The position numbers and the translations under genes were made by a program. This document shows positions 10,181 through 20,270 of a stretch of 64,000 bases of DNA, piece after piece. This DNA is from Pseudogymnoascus destructans (Eukaryota; Ascomycota; Leotiomycetes; Thelebolales; Thelebolaceae): NCBI RefSeq assembly GCF_001641265.1, contig NW_020167525.1, positions 908,501 through 972,500 of the forward strand. The letters run 5' to 3'. The notes under the pieces were generated by a model, which saw only the letters and a list, made by a program, of their open reading frames with translations, had not been told where the DNA came from and searched no databases. Numbering within the stretch: the first letter of the stretch is position 1; each line of letters begins with the position of its first letter.

Positions 10181-12755
10181 TCATTTTCTCTTCTGGAACC
10201 GGAACCCAAGCCCGTCATCACTGTCATCACTGTCTTCTTTCTGAAAGGGGCGCTTCGCCTTTTTAACTGGGTGTGGGTTCATCAAAGCTTCGGTAGAAGG
10301 TCTCTTGTTCGACGCAGATCGGCCAGAGTGACCGCTATTTGGTAGGCTCTCTGATTTCCTAGTATCCCTCGCCGACTTTGAGAGTGATGGCCGTTGGTTA
10401 GATGAGTCCATAATAGATTCTTCGACATCGCTTCTCGTCGTCAGGGTCTGAGATTGGACAGGCGACTCGTTTTTGCTAGTTCTTTGCGACTTGTCCTTCT
10501 TTCTCAACTGGGATGCTTTATCATTCTTAAGCCAATAACTATTACCAATGCCGAAATCTTTTTGCTTCGCCACTTCCAGCGACACAATAACTTTGTGTGC
10601 GGCGGGTGGCCTATCTCCCCCTTTTCTCCTGAATTTCTTGAAATTCAGACGGCCATTCCACTTCTCATCCCAGCGATCACTTCTGGCCTCTTCTCTCGCA
10701 TGGACTGCTGCACCTGGGCGCTTGACTTCAATTTCTTTAATCGACGAGAGGTTCCGGACTTCGGCAGCATCCACATCTTCAGCGCCCTCACCCAAGGCAT
10801 CTAGCTGGGAGTTTGTGAGAGAGGTTTCCGTCCCTTGTTGCAAGTATGCAGGAGCATCGGCTTCTTTCTTGAGTTTCCGGGGTTTCTTTGCGGCCTCCTT
10901 CGGCTCTGCGGAACATGCTTTTGGTTCCGCTGCTGCCAAAGGTTGACCAGGGGGTGGTGTTGGTTCTCCATTAGCAAGTCGCAACCGTTTCAGTTTCGCC
11001 GCGGCTGGAGCAAGTTGATCCATGATATCCTCATTGTCTGATTCCAGCACCTGTGGGAGTGGGCGCTTCGTGCGCACTCGTGGCTCCTGCGATACTACAG
11101 CTTGGTCAACTTCAGTGGTATTCTGGTAGTCCATGGCTGAAGAATCTTGTGGTCGCAAGTTGCTGGCCGGTACAATAGTTTCGTTTGGCTTATCAGTGTT
11201 ACCACCATCAAACTCGTCGTCGAAGCCAGTAAACCTGCTGGTCACTGCCCTTCTCGACCTTCCCACTCGCCTTGCTGGTGGCTCAACGGTTTCAGTTGAG
11301 GGCGGCTGCTTCTCCTCTGAGCTTCTAGAGAAACGAGTACGACGTGCTACTACAGAAGGTTTAGCTTCTGCCTTCTCTTCCAATGCACTCGTAATGGTTC
11401 TGCGAGGCTCATCCGTCGTCAACATTGCTGGTACGACGGACGATTCAACCTCGAGGGGCCTCCGTAGCACACTGGCATCGTTGTTTAAAATAGCATCTAA
11501 GAACTCGCTTTGCTCAATTAATCGGTGATCAAGCTGCAATGAAACTTGCTGGCCGAAGTCCGAGTAAAATGGCAATGTTAGCCCTTTTACGGGTTGGTAT
11601 CTCACAACCACCACTCCTGTCCCAGTACTACCATCTTCAAATTCGCCCGCGCCTTTTTCTCCTGCGACATTCTTCACATATCGCACGAACTCCTCTGCTG
11701 TTGTGCTAGCTGGATTTACCTGATGGAGCAAAGCCTTCCCTTTGCCGTTCGTTATTGGCGCAATTAGATTGTCAAATTGCGACTGTTCGTAGAACACAAA
11801 CGTATAGCCCTCGAAAATGGACAACCTTGCAGGGTCTGGTTGGTATGACGAGGATGGTCGGTCCGTCTGTTCGGGGCCCATTGGGGGGATATGATCAAGT
11901 TCTTTTGGCCAATTTGAGTCAAAATCTGATTCAAGAGCTGATTCAGCGCCAGGATCTGCCGTGGTAACGTTGACGATTGCATCGATAAAGGAGTGGTTGA
12001 CGATGTATTTCCCGTTGATGAGTGCCTGGAGCCCTTTGGATGTGTTGCGCTTTTTAGCCACGACATGGGTTGTACTTTGGTGCGCATATTCAACGAGAAC
12101 CTTTATATCGAGGCGCTCCAGGAGTTCAACGAACGAGGAAATCTGGTTGTTGCGGAGTTCCTTTCCAGTGAAGGAAAATGTCAAGACAACTGGAATCCAT
12201 CGAATTCTACAGTTTGTCAGTAATCAAGTCGAGATCAAAAGGTCAGTTGTAAGACGAGACCTGAAAATCTTTTCATATTGCCCCAATCGTATATCATAGT
12301 CACTATCTTCAAGTACATGGCGCTGGCCTCTGATCTGAATATTATTGACCAACGTTCCTATCTTTGTATTGAGATCCTCCAGGGTAATTCGCGATCGGTT
12401 GTTTAGGCGCGCCTTTTGGTATGTTAGAAATAATATCTGTAGAAGGTCGGGTGTATGAACTCACGCAATCTCCAGGCTTAACTTCGTCCACTTCAACGAC
12501 CAGGTGTTTCCTGGATATGGTTTTATTCGCGATCGCGAAGCCGCCGGCTAGCTAACATGTGAGCAGACGATAAGGATGGCACTGAGAGGGACCTTACAAT
12601 CTGCTAATGTTCGTCCCAAAATAAATCTTTTCCCCGGGCGAAGCCAGAGTCGCTTGCCTGTGCCAGATCAGCATACAGCCTGCCACCATCGGGTTGGGCC
12701 TCTACTTCGAATACATACCGTTAAAGATGTCACCATCACTCTCGATGACCCACAT
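10181..12755 (-). CDS. NBS1: NBS1/Xrs2-type subunit of the MRN DNA double-strand break complex
   Basis: Five exons on the minus strand: 12755-12719, 12657-12598, 12547-12465, 12412-12261 and 12206-10181. The total is 2358 bases, exactly in frame, for 785 residues. The start is chosen by the family hallmark MWVIESDGDIFNG, which a search for long frames alone would miss. Exons 1-4 encode an FHA domain (ILGRT, NKTISRKHLVV). Exon 5 begins with the BRCT-like region (LTFSFTGKE...) followed by a second BRCT-like unit. The rest is charged and disordered, and the C-terminus ends in KKAKRPFQ and GLGFRFQKRK, as in relatives. The family binds Mre11-Rad50 and recruits Tel1/ATM in the nucleus. Confidence 0.9.
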
Positions 12756-13094
12756 TCTGGATTGCGCCTCACTTCAACTCGGCATACTGCAGTTGTGGTT
12801 ATAACTGCATCTTTCCGAGCGAACATTTGGCGTTGATATGAAGTTCGTTCACGCCTGGTCCCTGGGCGTCAGAGCACACGACACGTAAATTACACGAAGT
12901 CACGTGCGTTGTATATTTTGGATTTGGATGCAAGTGCAGATGGGCGTCTCCTTTCTTCGCTGAAATTGTGATTAATCAAGTTTAATAATCAAGAAACAAA
13001 TAATCTAAAGCAGAGTGGTAGGCTTCTAAGTTTATGATTAACGCTTAATACAACATCAAAAATGGGCCAGCCATGTGGACTCTTATGTGCTGTC
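12756..13094. other. Intergenic between NBS1 start and TRM1 end
   Basis: Presumed NBS1 promoter and TRM1 3' region. It is AT-rich near 12960-13050. No gene is seen. Confidence 0.55.
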
Positions 13095-15143
13095 TCACGG
13101 AGGACCCCTGGCCCTATTCATCGGTCCCCAGTTCTCCCTGGGGTTCATTTGATACCTCACCAGCTTCTTCTTATCCGTTTCTCTCCCAAGCGACTCATCA
13201 AAGACGATCTCCAGACGCCCATTGCCTTCGCTGTCCCCGTTTCCTGCTTCTTCATTTTCCGCCTGCTTCTTATCAAATCCCATTACTTTCCATCCTGGAG
13301 TTCCCTCTCTAACAGCCCCTTCCCTAACCGGGGCCTTTTGCCTTGCCCATTCACGCATAACCTCCCATATAAAACTCCACGGCGCATCCGTTTTGATGGT
13401 TCCTGCTTTGGTGTGGCTGCGTGTGACCCTGTAGCCTGCATGTCTGAGTGCACCACGAATGGCATTCTCGTCGGGAGTGATGCAATGAATCACTTTCGAC
13501 AATACTGACGGAATGAAGTAAAATGGGAATGGATCGACTACCGATGGATCTGCTCTACCCTTTGGAATTGGTGGAGGAACGAGGTCATCTGTCCGCGGCG
13601 GGGGTGGCAGTGTCTCTTCCAGCGCCATAGACAGCATCCCTTCGAGTCTCGTGGTGGTTTGGTAAGTCTCCTTATCGACCTTTGGCAGCTCGTCGAGGAT
13701 ACGCTGTATGAACTTCGCGTCGTGTAGCGGGCCCGCCCACATTGGCCCTCCTAGGTGTCGATGCCACCCACAGTGTTCACAGTTCTGTCCTGTGGTAGGC
13801 GCTTGGGCAAATATATGTTTCCAAAAAGTGCCTTTCCCGCTCTTGTTCGGCCGCACCTGGTTCTTTGCTAAGAGCTGCGTCTCCCAAGATCCGCATCCCT
13901 GGTCGCAGTTATAAACCATCATTGTTTTACCAGCAAGAAATTTGACGTCTGCCGGGGACTTGTGAATCTTCACAAACACCCGGGCGTAGAAATCTATGGA
14001 CAAAGAGAGCAAAGGCTCGATAGCAAGCCCATAGCGCGCAGCAGAAGTGGCGATGGCGTGAAGTATCAGTCGCAACCCGCCTTCATGCGAGTGTATACCC
14101 TTGAGTGGTAATCCTCCATATAAAGAGTAGCACTTCTCTGGGTAGCCATTCGAGGCCCAGACACCAGCATCAGTGCAGGTTACACAGAGAAGGCCTCCAT
14201 CATCACGGACAGCTTGAACAGCTGCATCGAGAAAGGGAACTGCCGTGCCGTAAGGGTCGAGGTCGATAACATCGTATTTCTTGGAGGGCTTATATCGATG
14301 GGAATCAAGGGGTATTTCACTGGCAGAGTTGAACATGTGGGTTATTGCGTTACCAGTGACGGAGTTGATCTTTGACGTGAGCTTGTTATGGAGGACGTTC
14401 AGGTTGATTGCCCGGGTAGCTTCCGGCAGAAGGTCGTTAGCTGTGACAGAGGTGGCGAACGGAATTTCTTGTGTATACCGGAGGGCTCGTAGGCCAGTTG
14501 CTGAAAGGGCGTCGAGGATGGTAAACTGCTCTTGCTGCTTGGGCTTATTCATTTCGTTTTGTTCCACCGCCGCTGGTTCATCTGTTTCCATAGCTGTTTG
14601 TTCTGATACTTTATTTGTGGCAAGGGTAACTGCTTCAACACTGTCGATGATCGTCATCTCTGGTGCCGCTGGGTCCTCCGCGCCATATTTATTCACAGCT
14701 TCGTCCACGCGCTTCCGTTTCCTGCTCTTTGCGTTCGCAGTCTTGCGCCTCTTCTCGGATTCAGCTTCCTTTTTAGCAACCGTATCCTCTCCATATGCCT
14801 TGATAGCCAAAACACTCAGGTCGCGATTGAATTGTTGGATTGGGTTATAAAAGACCGATTGGGATTGATTGTCGCCAGTTGGGTTGGTTTGGGGCACCAA
14901 AGGCCCATTTCCAGGGACAAGAATATACGCAAGCCCTTCTTTTATTGTGCTGTAGTCTTTTCCATCGTGGTGGATATGTTGACTGACAGCAGGAGTTGCA
15001 TTGATGTCCTTTGCGACGGAGTTGGTTTCGGAGGAAGACATTGCGGAGAAGGTTCGAGCAGCCACAAGGTATTGTGCTCCTCTACAACCTCTATACCCGA
15101 TAACACGGGCAAACTGTAGCTGCAATCTTTTTCTTTGAATCAT
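13095..15143 (-). CDS. TRM1: tRNA (guanine26-N2)-dimethyltransferase
   Basis: Intronless, 682 residues. The SAM-dependent methyltransferase core is visible: DALSATGLRALRY, then VTANDLLPEAT, then the catalytic-loop region DVIDLDPYGTAVPFLDA. Further on are zinc-binding-type cysteines (CDQGCGSWET and CEHCGWHRHLGGP). The N-terminal 35 residues are Arg-rich without acids and could be a mitochondrial presequence. A second Met (MSSSETNS) would make the nuclear/cytosolic form, as known for yeast Trm1. The product dimethylates G26 of tRNAs. A Lys/Arg cluster (KSRKRKRVDEA, about residue 140) could be a nuclear signal. Confidence 0.95.
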   Translation of the reverse strand: MIQRKRLQLQFARVIGYRGCRGAQYLVAARTFSAMSSSETNSVAKDINATPAVSQHIHHDGKDYSTIKEGLAYILVPGNGPLVPQTNPTGDNQSQSVFYNPIQQFNRDLSVLAIKAYGEDTVAKKEAESEKRRKTANAKSRKRKRVDEAVNKYGAEDPAAPEMTIIDSVEAVTLATNKVSEQTAMETDEPAAVEQNEMNKPKQQEQFTILDALSATGLRALRYTQEIPFATSVTANDLLPEATRAINLNVLHNKLTSKINSVTGNAITHMFNSASEIPLDSHRYKPSKKYDVIDLDPYGTAVPFLDAAVQAVRDDGGLLCVTCTDAGVWASNGYPEKCYSLYGGLPLKGIHSHEGGLRLILHAIATSAARYGLAIEPLLSLSIDFYARVFVKIHKSPADVKFLAGKTMMVYNCDQGCGSWETQLLAKNQVRPNKSGKGTFWKHIFAQAPTTGQNCEHCGWHRHLGGPMWAGPLHDAKFIQRILDELPKVDKETYQTTTRLEGMLSMALEETLPPPPRTDDLVPPPIPKGRADPSVVDPFPFYFIPSVLSKVIHCITPDENAIRGALRHAGYRVTRSHTKAGTIKTDAPWSFIWEVMREWARQKAPVREGAVREGTPGWKVMGFDKKQAENEEAGNGDSEGNGRLEIVFDESLGRETDKKKLVRYQMNPRENWGPMNRARGPP

Positions 15144-15348
15144 TCATGCAACTTGCCAGAGGCGCGTTTGGCGCTTCGTCTGGTCTTGAGGCTCGACTTT
15201 TTCTGCCAGGCGGTGGGTTTCCCCAGAGCTATAGGAGTACGTACCAGCCAAATTATAACCCCCGCCTTATTTACATACCCCACCTCAATCACAACTATCA
15301 TTGCCAAATCACCAATTCCTTCGCAATCAGAGAAACACTATACCCAGC

Positions 15349-16326
15349 ATGTCTGATATCAATCTCACAGAGATCCATGACCTTTTGGTCAAGGTCGCCT
15401 ACCAGGCGGGCAAGATGATCATGTCTGCAACCCCGCAAACGCTCGGTTCCGACACAAAGAAGAACTGTACGCCCCCACTATATAAAGTCCAGAGCACGGT
15501 TTGGGCAACCAACCGGTTCTAATGCTTCCTCATATGATTCGGCTGATATCTTGTAGCTGCCGACCTTGTCACTGAAACTGACAAGGCCGTAGAGGCCATG
15601 GTGACCTCTGAATTGCGCACAGCATACCCGAAGTTTGACTTCATTGGGGAGGAGACATACTATCCGGGCCAGCCATTGACTGATGCTCCCACGTTCGTTG
15701 TGGACCCGATAGATGGCACGACGAACTTTGTCCACGCTTTTCCAAGCGTCTGCGTCTCCCTTGGTTTTACGGTGGGCCGGGTGCCAACTGTCGGCGTCAT
15801 TTACAACCCTTTTCTCAACGAACTCTGGACTGCCATTAAGGGCCAAGGCTCCTTCTTGTCGCAAAACGGTGGCCCAAAGCAAAAACTTCCTTTGAAGGCC
15901 AGCCCTGAGCCATTGAAGGACCTGAGCACTTGCATTGTTGGCGTGGAATGGGGTTCGGACCGCAACGGGATCAACTTCGACATAAAAGTCAAGGCCTTCG
16001 CCAAGCTTGCTGCATCCAAGGAGCAGGGAGGGGCCATGGTACACAGTCTGAGATCCATGGGCTCTGCGGCGCTGAACCTCGTCGCCGTAGCGGCTGGCCA
16101 GCTAGACGTATACTGGGAAGGAGGATGCTGGGCGTGGGATGTCGCAGCGGCATGGTGCGTCCTTGAAGAGGCCGGTGGTATCATGAGAAGCGGCAACCCA
16201 GGGGAAGAAGTGTCTGTGGACTGCAGGAAGTTTCTCGCTGTGAGGGGCGCACCAAGCGGCCAGCAAGATATTGTCGACGAAATATACAGGGTTCTTGGAG
16301 ACAGCCGAATGGATTACCACCAGTAA
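15349..16326 (+). CDS. Inositol-1-monophosphatase
   Basis: Two exons, 15349-15466 and 15557-16326 (90-base intron), 295 residues. The family's metal and catalytic motifs are all present: GEET (first metal ligand), DPIDGTTNFVHAFPS (motif A) and WDVAAAWCVLEEAGG (motif B). The enzyme dephosphorylates inositol monophosphate with Mg2+ and is cytosolic. The same fold includes fungal QutG-like proteins, which I cannot exclude. The start follows 205 bases after the divergently transcribed TRM1 start, so the two genes share a short promoter region. Confidence 0.93.
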
Positions 16327-16833
16327 TTGACGAAAGCTCTTCATTTGGCGTGCGTTAGATATATTCCATAGCGATTAGATCCCCGTTTTTATAAAATGAG
16401 AAACCAAAAGCAAGCTCATGAACGAACAGAGGTTATACTACCAGTCATGAACGGACAGAGGCCATACTACCAATCATGAACGGACAGAGGCCATACTATA
16501 CCAAATCTTCGCCAGTGTCTGAGGTGACTGTGAGTCTCAATAATTATCCATCTGCCAGGACTTGATTATCTTTACTGGGTTGCTTAAATTTTGCGAAATA
16601 TAAGCATATTAAGATGTAGTAAGTTAACTTATGTTATAGATGTTATGATAAAAGCTTGGCTAACTCCTGTCACAAGCTATCAGTGCTTGTGACGTCGTTG
16701 CACAGCCACAGATGCCCCTCTGTGTAATCTTGGCACTACGCCACCCGTCAACATTTATGAACCCAACCTCTCTGATTCAACCTCCTCGCAACATCTGGAT
16801 ATTGCACTTTTGTATCTGATAAGAGCTATCAAG
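16327..16833. other. Intergenic with short tandem repeat
   Basis: Three copies of a 29-30-base unit (ATGAACGGACAGAGGCCATA core) lie at about 16417-16502. The first copy differs by two G-to-A/C-to-T changes. The rest is AT-rich promoter sequence for the next gene. Confidence 0.65.
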
Positions 16834-18106
16834 ATGCTGGAATACTTCACATATAAGAAAGTAAAGAAGCACCAAGCTGAGAAGCGAGCCCGAGAAGATG
16901 CTGCTCAAACGCCGCCACTCAAACCAGTTCTAAGCCCCGACAATGAGAGATTCATCGAACACCTCGTCTCTGAAGGGACACCGCCACCACTTCCCGAACG
17001 CCCGACTGCCCCGAACCAAGAGATCGTTGTCGCCGATGAAAGCACGCCGCAGCTAGAGAGGTCTATAAGCAAGGGCAAAAACAAGGAGAACGAGAAGGGT
17101 CCAGAGAAAGCGAAGAAGAAGGAAAACCGATTCTCGTCCTTGTTTACGAAGTCGAAGAAAGACGACAAAAATGCGAAGGCAAATCTCCCGGCGGAAGAGG
17201 TTGAGAAAGAGGAAGATGATATCACCCGAGTTTTGAACGACCTCAACCTGTCGGCAGTCAACAACCGCGCACTGTCCCTCTCAAAGGAATCCAACGAGCT
17301 CATGGAGAAGTTCACCCTTGTGCTTAAAGACCTCGTCAACGGTGTCCCAACTGCATACGATGATCTGATCCATCTTTTGGATGACTCGCATGGCACACTT
17401 TCGAAGACGTATGAGCAACTTCCTTCGTTCATGAAGAAATTAATCGCGCAATTGCCCGAAAAGTGGACTAGTTCGCTGGCTCCAGAGCTTTTGGCTACCG
17501 CCGCAGAGGCCCAGAAGTCAGGTATGGCGGAAGGTGCTGCTAGTGCAGCAGCTGGCGGGGGATTTATGGGAGCAGCTAAGGGATTCTTAAAGCCGAACGG
17601 CTTGAAAGACCTTGTCACGAAACCGGGAGCGGTGGCCGGGTTATTAAAGACGATCATGAATTCCCTGAAGTTGAGGTGGCCTGCATTCATGGGCACGAAT
17701 GTTTTGCTTAGCTTGGGTCTATTTGGTAAGTTATTCCACTCTACGTCACGGTATGCATTCTAACTTTATAGTTCTACTTTTCTTCTTCTGGTATTGCCAC
17801 AAACGAGGCAAGGAAGTACGACTTGCAGCAGAAGGCAAGACAGAAGTGGTCGACAGTGAGGGCCGTATTGTCGAGCTTGAGGATGATTCAGCGTTGGAGT
17901 CCAGCGCGACGCCCAATGCTGAGTCGAGACGACGAAGCCGTGATTCGCGTCGTCGTGATCGCTCAAACAACAATGCTTCGCCGAGACGGCTAAGCCACGA
18001 TTCGCGTCGTCTCGATAGCGGCTCTTCACCAAAGAGGAGAAGTCGTGATTCACGTCGGCAAGATGCCTTGGACGAAGCCTCTTCATCCAGACGTCGCCAC
18101 GACTAA
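16834..18106 (+). CDS. Unrecognised membrane protein with RS/RD-rich C-tail
   Basis: Two exons, 16834-17725 and 17772-18106 (46-base intron), 408 residues. The family is not recognised. The N-terminal 120 residues are Lys/Glu-rich and disordered. Residues 130-215 look helical (DITRVLNDLNLSA, LVLKDLVNGVPTAYDDLIHLL). An Ala/Gly-rich stretch follows at about 228-245. One transmembrane helix spans about residues 285-308 and is encoded across the splice junction (NVLLSLGLF joined to VLLFFFWYC). The tail after it carries repeated SRRRSRDSRR-like units, which repeat at the DNA level as well. Confidence 0.8.
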
Positions 18107-18523
18107 GGCAGACCAAGTGGAAAGCATTGTAATGAGAGTCAAGGGAGTCCAGAAAATCATGATTATGAACGATAGGGCTATTACCAGAAGACGGCTGTTA
18201 TGCTACTGATGCGGGATGGATACAATAATGAGGCGCAAAAACGAGTTCTGGTATGCGGATGGAGGGGGATGGATCACATGTATGACCATGATTGGCAAAT
18301 AATAGTCGATCAATATACCAATTTGATTTGTATCGTCTGATTCTCAAAGCAGTGCATTGATAGCCACCAACTCCCCCCCTATATGTATAAATTTCCAGCA
18401 TTTGAAGATCTTTGGTATTGAGTAATATCACTCGAGAAGGCAAATCCTAGCCCTAACTCCACCTGGATCCCCATGCCCTCAATCCCTAACGCCAGCCATT
18501 CGTAATATTCCACATATCGTCTC
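18107..18523. other. Intergenic, convergent genes
   Basis: Tail-to-tail spacer between the membrane protein and NSE1. Nothing else is supported. Confidence 0.55.
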
Positions 18524-19559
18524 TCAGACTTCGTCCTCGTCATCTTCCTTCTCCCCTTCCTCTGCCCCGTTTTCTACCTCTTCCTCTTCCTTGTCCTCTT
18601 GCGCTGGCCTCCTATTCCCTCCCCCACTAATCCTCCTGCCGCGATTATATGCTTCCGTCGTCGTCACAGCCTTCTCCCCAACCCACAAGCCCTTCCACGG
18701 CGTCTTGCACTTGGGACACTTTTCTTCCCTCCTCGTCCTCCAAAACGGGCCCAAACAGCCCTCATGAAGGCGCACCGTACACGAAACCGCCGAGCACCTC
18801 TGTCCCATCGTCACAATCCCCTTGCAGGCATCACAGTTCTTAATATGCTGCCACTCGCCCGCCTCCGCATCAGGATCATTATAAGTCGCCACGAGCCAGG
18901 ATTTGAGCTCCATCAACGCCCGCGGAGAAATCGTAAACCACCCCGCCTCGCTGCGCTCAAACCATCCCTCATCGACCAAACTCAGCATCAGCTTCTCGGC
19001 CTGCCCGTGCGTGAGCCCCTTGTCTGCGCTCTGGCTCTCTTCGCCGGCCCCGTTGCTCTGCCGCCTCCTCTCGTCCGCTTTCGCTACTTTCATGGCCTGC
19101 ATGCTCGTAATCCCCATGACTTCCTGGCGCTCGATATTGTAGGTTTCAAACATCGCATCTAGTACCCGCTTAATGAATGCGATCTCGTCTGCTGCTCTCA
19201 CTGTTGCCATTTGCGTCAGGGCGTCGCTGGTGCTGTTCACGAGGGCCCATATGCGCTCTTTCGAGATCTGGTGTAGTGTGGAGCGGATCTCGTAGTCGAA
19301 GGGGGATAAGGCGTCGGAGGCGGCGTGGACGTAAGATTCGAAATCTGGCATGGTGACTTCATCGGGGCGAACAGTTTCGCCTGTATTGTAGCTAATTAGA
19401 AACTTGGAGGCAAAGCTGGAAGGGAATGGGTGAGGTACCATCTTTCACAGAGAATATGGCGGCGAGGAGGGGTCGTGCTTCCCTGAACGTCAAGGTGCCT
19501 CTTGCCATGAAGGCTTGGAGAAAGGCGCGGTTGCTATCATCGTACTGCCCGGCCGACAT
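18524..19559 (-). CDS. NSE1: Smc5/6 complex subunit Nse1 (RING-like E3)
   Basis: Two exons on the minus strand, 19559-19439 and 19380-18524 (58-base intron), 325 residues. The start is the Met of MSAGQYDDSNRAFLQAF, matching the family N-terminus. Tandem winged-helix domains occupy about residues 5-215. A variant RING finger follows at about residues 228-275, with CDAC, C, H, C and CPKC ligands in C4HC3-like order. The C-terminus is strongly acidic (EEEEVENGAEEGEKEDDEDEV). In the family, Nse1 partners Nse3 and Nse4 on the Smc5/6 complex in DNA repair and supports ubiquitin ligation. Confidence 0.93.
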
Positions 19560-19829
19560 GAGTGGGATCTGTAACTTCAACTGTGGTAGGCTTGGGGCAA
19601 AAGTGAAATGTTTTCCAACAAATGTGGTGTTGACTCGCTCCCGCCTTGCCAGCCTTTACGTGGGGAATACGCGACTTCGCTCAGGTACGCGACCAAAAAT
19701 CTAGAACAGCAGTAGTATTTCACACGTCAACCACGTCAACCACGTCAACCACGTCAACATTCAAGTCTTAATGACATGGAAAAGAAAGCAAAAATGAAAA
19801 AAAAAAAATGAAAAAAGGAAAAAAGGAAA
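19560..19829. other. NSE1 promoter side, with 9-bp tandem repeat
   Basis: A run of four CACGTCAAC units lies at about 19722-19760, followed by an A-rich tract (19790-19830) just 3' of the minus-strand tRNA. That tract on the tRNA strand is T-rich, consistent with a Pol III terminator. Confidence 0.5.
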
Positions 19830-19944
19830 CTCCCTCGGGTGGGGTCGAACCACCAACCTCTCGATTGCAAGATTGCAAGATTTGCAAGTATAGAATTACT
19901 ATTTATTTAACAGTCGAACGCGCTAGCCATTGCGCCACGAGGGA
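19830..19944 (-). tRNA. tRNA-Asn (GUU) with a 41-base intron
   Basis: On the minus strand the acceptor stem TCCCTCG pairs with CGAGGGA. The D-arm A-box region is TGGCGCAATGGCTAGCGCG, the anticodon stem TTCGA/TCGAG encloses loop CTGTTAA with anticodon GTT, and the B-box is GGTTCGACC. The stem is interrupted by a 41-base AT-rich intron starting one base 3' of the anticodon (after position 37), the standard nuclear tRNA intron site. Removing it gives 74 bases. A T-rich run follows downstream. Confidence 0.9.
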
Positions 19945-19946
19945 TT

Positions 19947-19969
19947 GTTAACCACTGAGCTAAAGGCCC
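19947..19969 (-). pseudogene. 5' tRNA-like fragment upstream of tRNA-Asn
   Basis: The minus strand reads GGGCCTTTAGCTCAGTGGTT, like the acceptor 5' strand plus D-arm (A-box) of another tRNA. The similarity stops a few bases before the tRNA-Asn 5' end. No matching 3' half is present. Confidence 0.5.
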
Positions 19970-20270
19970 TGGATTGACGGATGCTGAGATGCTATGATTT
20001 GTTTAGTAACTTACTACAAAGGGGAGGAGTAAAGCCAAGAATATCACCTCGATCAGGTTCACACGATCAAGCAGACAACATGTACAAGCCATCCCTTTGA
20101 ATTGCGTTATAGTTATATCCTATATCCTAAATACGTCGGCGCCTATGTGTCGGTACTCGTATCCTTGTCACCAGTGTGTGCGTCGACAGCATCCTGAAAG
20201 TCCTCATTCTGACTTCCGTCCCCATCTTCAGGTAAATCCGAGCTTGGGAGGAGCGGGGACGGTCTCTTCC
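19970..20270. other. Intergenic between tRNA and SYLF gene
   Basis: Holds the 3' flank of the SYLF protein gene. No gene is supported. Confidence 0.5.

Noticed and set aside
16905..17696. 263-codon open frame on the minus strand
   Set aside because: It is antisense to the unrecognised membrane protein gene. The sense strand has a start, an intron and a coherent membrane helix, while the antisense product is Ser/Phe-rich and unlike any protein I know.
19720..19760. CRISPR-like short repeats (also 52165-52430 and 29570-29866)
   Set aside because: The units are directly tandem with no unique spacers, and the genome is eukaryotic.
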